A stretch of DNA of 7,348 bases from Clostridia bacterium (GTDB lineage: Bacteria > Bacillota > Clostridia > Oscillospirales > QAMX01): NCBI GenBank assembly GCA_017547975.1, contig JAFYNU010000068.1:1-7348 (forward strand), given 5' to 3'. This document shows positions 6,485 to 7,348 of the stretch, one piece after another. The stretch's first letter is position 1; every line of letters begins with the position of its first letter. The notes beneath the pieces are model-generated. The model was given only the letters and a program-made list of their open reading frames with translations. It did no database searches and was not told the DNA's origin. The translations under genes and the position numbers were made by a program.

Positions 6485-7308
6485 TTACATGGTTTTTTGA
6501 TAGCTTGCAACATCCTGGTTTTCGTTGTAGGTGGGGTCTCCGGGATGGATCCCGTTCATCCCCTGCATGATATGGTAGGCCTCCTCCTGCATTTTGCGGG
6601 CGGCGGCCGGTTGGGGCAGGGTTCTGTCATGGAAAATGGGATCCCCGATATTCAGGTCCACCAGGGGGCTTTTGCCCAGAAGCTTCCACAGCCCCTTCCT
6701 GGGCCGGAAGGAAAAGGTAATGGGCAGGATGGGCCGGTCAAAGCTAACCGCATACTTGAACACCGCCTTTTTCAGGGGGCGGATATCGGGGTAATAAAAC
6801 CACATGGAGCCTTCCGGAAAGAAGTGGAGCCAGCTCCCCCGGTCCAGCACCTCCTCCATGGCCTCTTTGAACTTGATCATGGGGCGAATGCTTTCGGTGG
6901 GAATGGGGATTCCCCCGGCCATGCGGATCAGGGGGCCGTTTGGCCCCTCCAGATTGGTTTTCCAGGCAGGGAAGAAGCCCAGCCTGGGCCGCAGAGCCAC
7001 CATAATGCAAATATAGTCCCACATGAAAACGTGGTTGGAGATGGTCATCAGCCCATCGGCAAACAGGGTCTTGTGTTCCCGGAGCTTTCCCTTGCCGTGG
7101 ATGCGTAAGCCGTGCCGGGCAAACATGACCAGGGGCAAAACGGTATATTGGCAGATCCGCAAAAGTCCCGTTGGCACCTGAACCAAAAGCTTTTTTGCAG
7201 GTAGGGATAGTTTTCATCCAGATTCACGTCCCGTAAATGCTTCACGTCGATCATGTGCTCGTCGCTTTTTTCGGGATATACGTAGGGCAGGTCGTGTCGA
7301 AAATACAT
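6485..7308 (-). pseudogene. PlsC-type 1-acylglycerol-3-phosphate acyltransferase, frameshifted near 7177
   Basis: Two overlapping frames together make one acyltransferase of about 274 residues. The first runs from the ATG at 7308 through MYFRHDLPYVYP...NYPYLQKSFWFR (to 7177). The second continues from GTG at 7177 as VPTGLLRICQYTVLPLV and ends at the TAA at 6487-6485. Acyltransferase motifs are intact in the second part: NHVFMWD (the HX4D catalytic motif, His about 93 and Asp about 98 of the joined protein), NLEGPNG and GGIPIP substrate-binding regions, and FPEGS (about 164-168). PlsC enzymes acylate lysophosphatidate in membrane phospholipid synthesis, but this divergent subgroup may use another acceptor. 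One missing G in the AGG-GTG junction explains the break. GGAGG lies 6 nt before the ATG. Either the gene is inactive or a base was lost in assembly. Without repair, only an unsupported TTG (7186) or the ATG at 7126 could start the downstream part. Confidence 0.8.
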
Positions 7309-7335
7309 GGCACACCTCCGTCTTCTTTTTGGTGC

Positions 7336-7341
7336 ATTATA
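7336..7341 (-). promoter_or_regulatory. -10 box of the acyltransferase/GH29-like operon
   Basis: A perfect TATAAT on the minus strand (7341-7336) lies 27 bp upstream of the acyltransferase ATG, with GGAGG between them. The -35 box would fall just beyond the right edge of the window, so the promoter is only half visible. Confidence 0.6.
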
Positions 7342-7348
7342 CCATATC

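Noticed and set aside
5351..7108. A 585-codon plus-strand open frame
   Set aside because: It runs antisense across two well-supported minus-strand genes and straight through the terminator and fucosidase promoter. Its translation shows no recognisable domain. It is a composition shadow of GC-rich genes on the other strand.
7174..7196. Classic programmed -1 ribosomal frameshift at the A6 run
   Set aside because: The run is out of phase with the X XXY YYZ slippery heptamer in the upstream frame, and the sequence matches a simple one-base loss better.

Overview
The window looks like chromosomal DNA from a Gram-positive, Firmicutes-type bacterium, most likely a gut or rumen Clostridia member. 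This is inferred from strong AGGAGG-type ribosome binding sites, sigma-A-like promoters with TATAAT -10 boxes, moderately high GC, and the mix of protein families. No species is recognised. No tRNA, rRNA, CRISPR array or insertion sequence was seen.

Layout. (1) 1-824, minus strand: a DMT/EamA-type membrane transporter whose C-terminus runs off the left edge. (2) 825-1057: a divergent promoter region. (3) 1058-2287, plus strand: an FAD-dependent oxidoreductase of the FAD_oxidored type, facing convergently into the next operon. (4) 5297 down to 2334, minus strand: a three-gene operon with its own strong promoter. Its order is GH29 alpha-L-fucosidase (5297-4281), amidohydrolase-2 family metal hydrolase (4254-3193) and xylose-isomerase-like TIM barrel 'sugar phosphate isomerase/epimerase' (3140-2334). 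(5) 5373-5402: a perfect 13-bp terminator hairpin with a UUCG loop on the minus strand, closing the upstream unit. (6) 7308 down to 5459, minus strand: a PlsC-type acyltransferase broken by a one-base frameshift near 7177, followed after 33 bp by a divergent GH29-like TIM-barrel protein.

How it may work together. The fucosidase has no signal peptide and should act in the cytoplasm on imported fucosylated material. The amidohydrolase and isomerase/epimerase encoded behind it could process the released sugar or an oxidised derivative, and the neighbouring flavoprotein is a candidate redox partner. This pathway is inferred only from co-location and family membership. No sugar ABC/PTS transporter, fucose kinase, aldolase or transcription factor is visible, so the pathway would be completed elsewhere.

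The points most worth a second look are the divergent GH29-like protein paired with a lipid acyltransferase, the frameshift in that acyltransferase, and the fucosidase-lactonase/amidohydrolase-isomerase cluster beside a flavoprotein.
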